Source of the DNA: JALYGJ01 sp964475245
GTDB taxonomy: Bacteria > Chloroflexota > Limnocylindria > Limnocylindrales > CSP1-4
Direction: 5' to 3'
Assembly: GCA_964475245.1 (NCBI GenBank)
Contig: CAYYVV010000003.1
Coordinates: forward strand, 1-64,000
DNA length: 64,000 bases
Part shown: one piece after another, positions 63,237-64,000 of the stretch
Layout of the letters: the number at the start of each line of letters is the position of its first letter
How positions within the stretch are numbered: position 1 is the first letter of the stretch
The notes under the pieces: model-generated
What the model was told of the DNA's origin: nothing
The model's database searches: none
What the model saw: only the letters and a program-made list of their open reading frames with translations
Made by a program: the position numbers and the translations under genes

Positions 63237-63715
63237 CGCCCCTTGCTGTCGGTCGGCCACATCAGGGCCGAGTCGCGCACGCTCCAGTCGCCGCGCAGCA
63301 CGTCGGCGCAGAACGTGCGCAGGTTGTCCGCCTCGCGCTCCATGACCGCGGCGAATCCGTCCTCGTCGACGCCATTCAGCTCCGACTCGACGACCCAGCG
63401 ATCCATAGCGCCGCGGGCGGCAAGAATCTCGTTCGCCGTCAGCCAGTTCTCGTAATCCGGATCGAGGTCGCCGACGGCCGCCCGCGGCGCCAGCTCGCAG
63501 CCGAAGAGGCCGTTCTCGATCTCCCAGATGAGCAGCACGGCCGTGCCCGGTCCGTCGTAGCGGATGTCGTATGCCTCCTGATTGCCGGTTACGACCGGCT
63601 CGGCGAAGCGGAACTCGTCGATCAGGAAGCTGAAATGTGGCGTCGTCGCGGCCGCGAAGTCGGCGGCTGAAGCAAAGAATGGACGGAGCGGTCCGCCGCC
63701 CGGCTGGTCGGTCAC
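63233..63715 (-). CDS. Hypothetical protein, soluble
   Basis: 160 residues from a GTG at 63715 that overlaps the upstream stop (GTGA). Acidic, without signal peptide or membrane segment. The middle has alternating strands (FSFLIDEFRFAEPVV, AYDIRYDGPGTAVLLIWEIENG) followed by a helical end (ILAARGAMDRWVVESELN, DGFAAVMEREADNLRTFCADVLRG). No family was recognised. It is tightly coupled on both sides to a lipoprotein and a sugar dehydrogenase. Confidence 0.7.
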   Translation of the reverse strand: MTDQPGGGPLRPFFASAADFAAATTPHFSFLIDEFRFAEPVVTGNQEAYDIRYDGPGTAVLLIWEIENGLFGCELAPRAAVGDLDPDYENWLTANEILAARGAMDRWVVESELNGVDEDGFAAVMEREADNLRTFCADVLRGDWSVRDSALMWPTDSKGR

Positions 63716-64000
63716 GACGGGCTCGCCGTGTCGAGGGCGAGCATGTCGATGTACTTGATCGCCACGTCCTTGCCGCCCTCGACGATGTAGTAGACCCGCG
63801 TCGGCGTGGCACCAACCATGTGCTCACGCAGGTGCGGCGCGGGCAGTCCGCCGTTCGATAGGTCGAGCGTGCCGACGGTGAAGTCGATCACCTGGCCGTC
63901 ATTCGTGCGCAGGGTGAACGTGTCGACTGTCGCGGAGTCGGGACCGGTCGCGGCAATGACCAGGCCAGTGGCGGTCAGTGGCGTGGGCGACGGACCGGGC
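63712..64000 (-). CDS. Partial secreted or lipo-protein
   Basis: The minus-strand frame is open from the right edge and ends with TGA at 63714-63712, overlapping the next start (GTGA). The visible 95 residues begin in a Pro/Ser/Thr linker (PGPSPTP), as in the lipoproteins of this genome, and continue as a small beta domain (TGLVIAATG, VDTFTLRTNDGQVIDFTVG, TRVYYIVEGGKDVAIKYID). Family not recognised. It is the most upstream visible gene of the three-gene unit. Confidence 0.65.
   Translation of the reverse strand, partial: PGPSPTPLTATGLVIAATGPDSATVDTFTLRTNDGQVIDFTVGTLDLSNGGLPAPHLREHMVGATPTRVYYIVEGGKDVAIKYIDMLALDTASPS

Overview
The window is high-GC bacterial DNA with dense, often 4-nt-overlapping genes. 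It most resembles an uncultivated Chloroflexota lineage (Limnocylindria/Ellin6529-like soil or freshwater groups). This rests on the DUF3090 + SCO1664-family pair, a TreS-maltokinase fusion, GlgE, a paa operon, and many lipoproteins with Thr/Pro/Ala-rich linkers. An actinobacterium cannot be excluded from sequence alone. A 100-N gap flanked by the same 55 bp on both sides marks it as a scaffolded short-read assembly, probably a metagenome bin.

Layout. 1-2.95 kb: AT-richer island-like DNA with a partial secreted protein, a small lipoprotein, a truncated beta-propeller gene, two tRNA 3'-end remnants and a secreted beta/gamma-crystallin-like protein. 3.0-10.2 kb: a NarL-type two-component pair and two tandem paralogous PAS-GAF-EAL c-di-GMP phosphodiesterases. 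10.4-13.4 kb (minus strand): MFS exporter, DUF1304 protein, NHL-repeat lipoprotein. 13.4-16.9 kb: MoxR ATPase, DUF58 protein, membrane protein. 17.0-18.6 kb: two small ORFs and a GIY-YIG-like/GreA fusion. 19.1-24.0 kb (minus): leucyl aminopeptidase, then a NEW3 surface protein with an ABC-2 exporter. 24.2-25.6 kb: DUF3090 and SCO1664-family proteins. 25.6-36.2 kb (minus): an alpha-glucan/maltose-1-phosphate operon (large GH13, membrane protein, GlgE, TreS-maltokinase) ending in a translationally coupled histidine kinase. 36.4-40.0 kb: PQQ-type sugar dehydrogenase, M15 peptidase, sulfite-oxidase-like protein. 40.0-43.2 kb (minus): polar amino-acid ABC transporter with a coupled YcxB-like protein. 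43.3-47.2 kb (minus): TetR-paaABCD with an exact PaaR-type operator between its -35 and -10. 47.2-49.9 kb: PEP carboxylase. 50.0-51.7 kb: YciI + ECF42-type sigma pair. 51.7-53.2 kb: a fluoride riboswitch with terminator controlling a CPA2-type antiporter, followed by a truncated DUF190 protein. 53.2-54.4 kb: divergent DCC-family protein and GbsR/MarR regulator. 54.4-57.1 kb: a leader with ABA'B' complementarity, a secreted anchored protein, and a proline-racemase fusion. 57.2-58.9 kb: a repeat-rich upstream region and an ECF sigma factor coupled to an O6-alkylguanine transferase carrying a C-terminal Ada metal-binding domain. 58.9-64.0 kb: methyltransferase, membrane-anchored GH63-like hydrolase, and a lipoprotein/PQQ-sugar-dehydrogenase operon running off the right edge.

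The strongest leads are the ECF sigma + MGMT-Ada(Zn) pair, which looks like a rewired adaptive response without an AraC domain; the fluoride riboswitch on a non-CrcB transporter; the GIY-YIG-like/GreA fusion; the structured leader before 54.6 kb; and the proline-racemase fusion with a long acidic/proline linker. All functional statements are inferences from sequence and family knowledge; no search was run.
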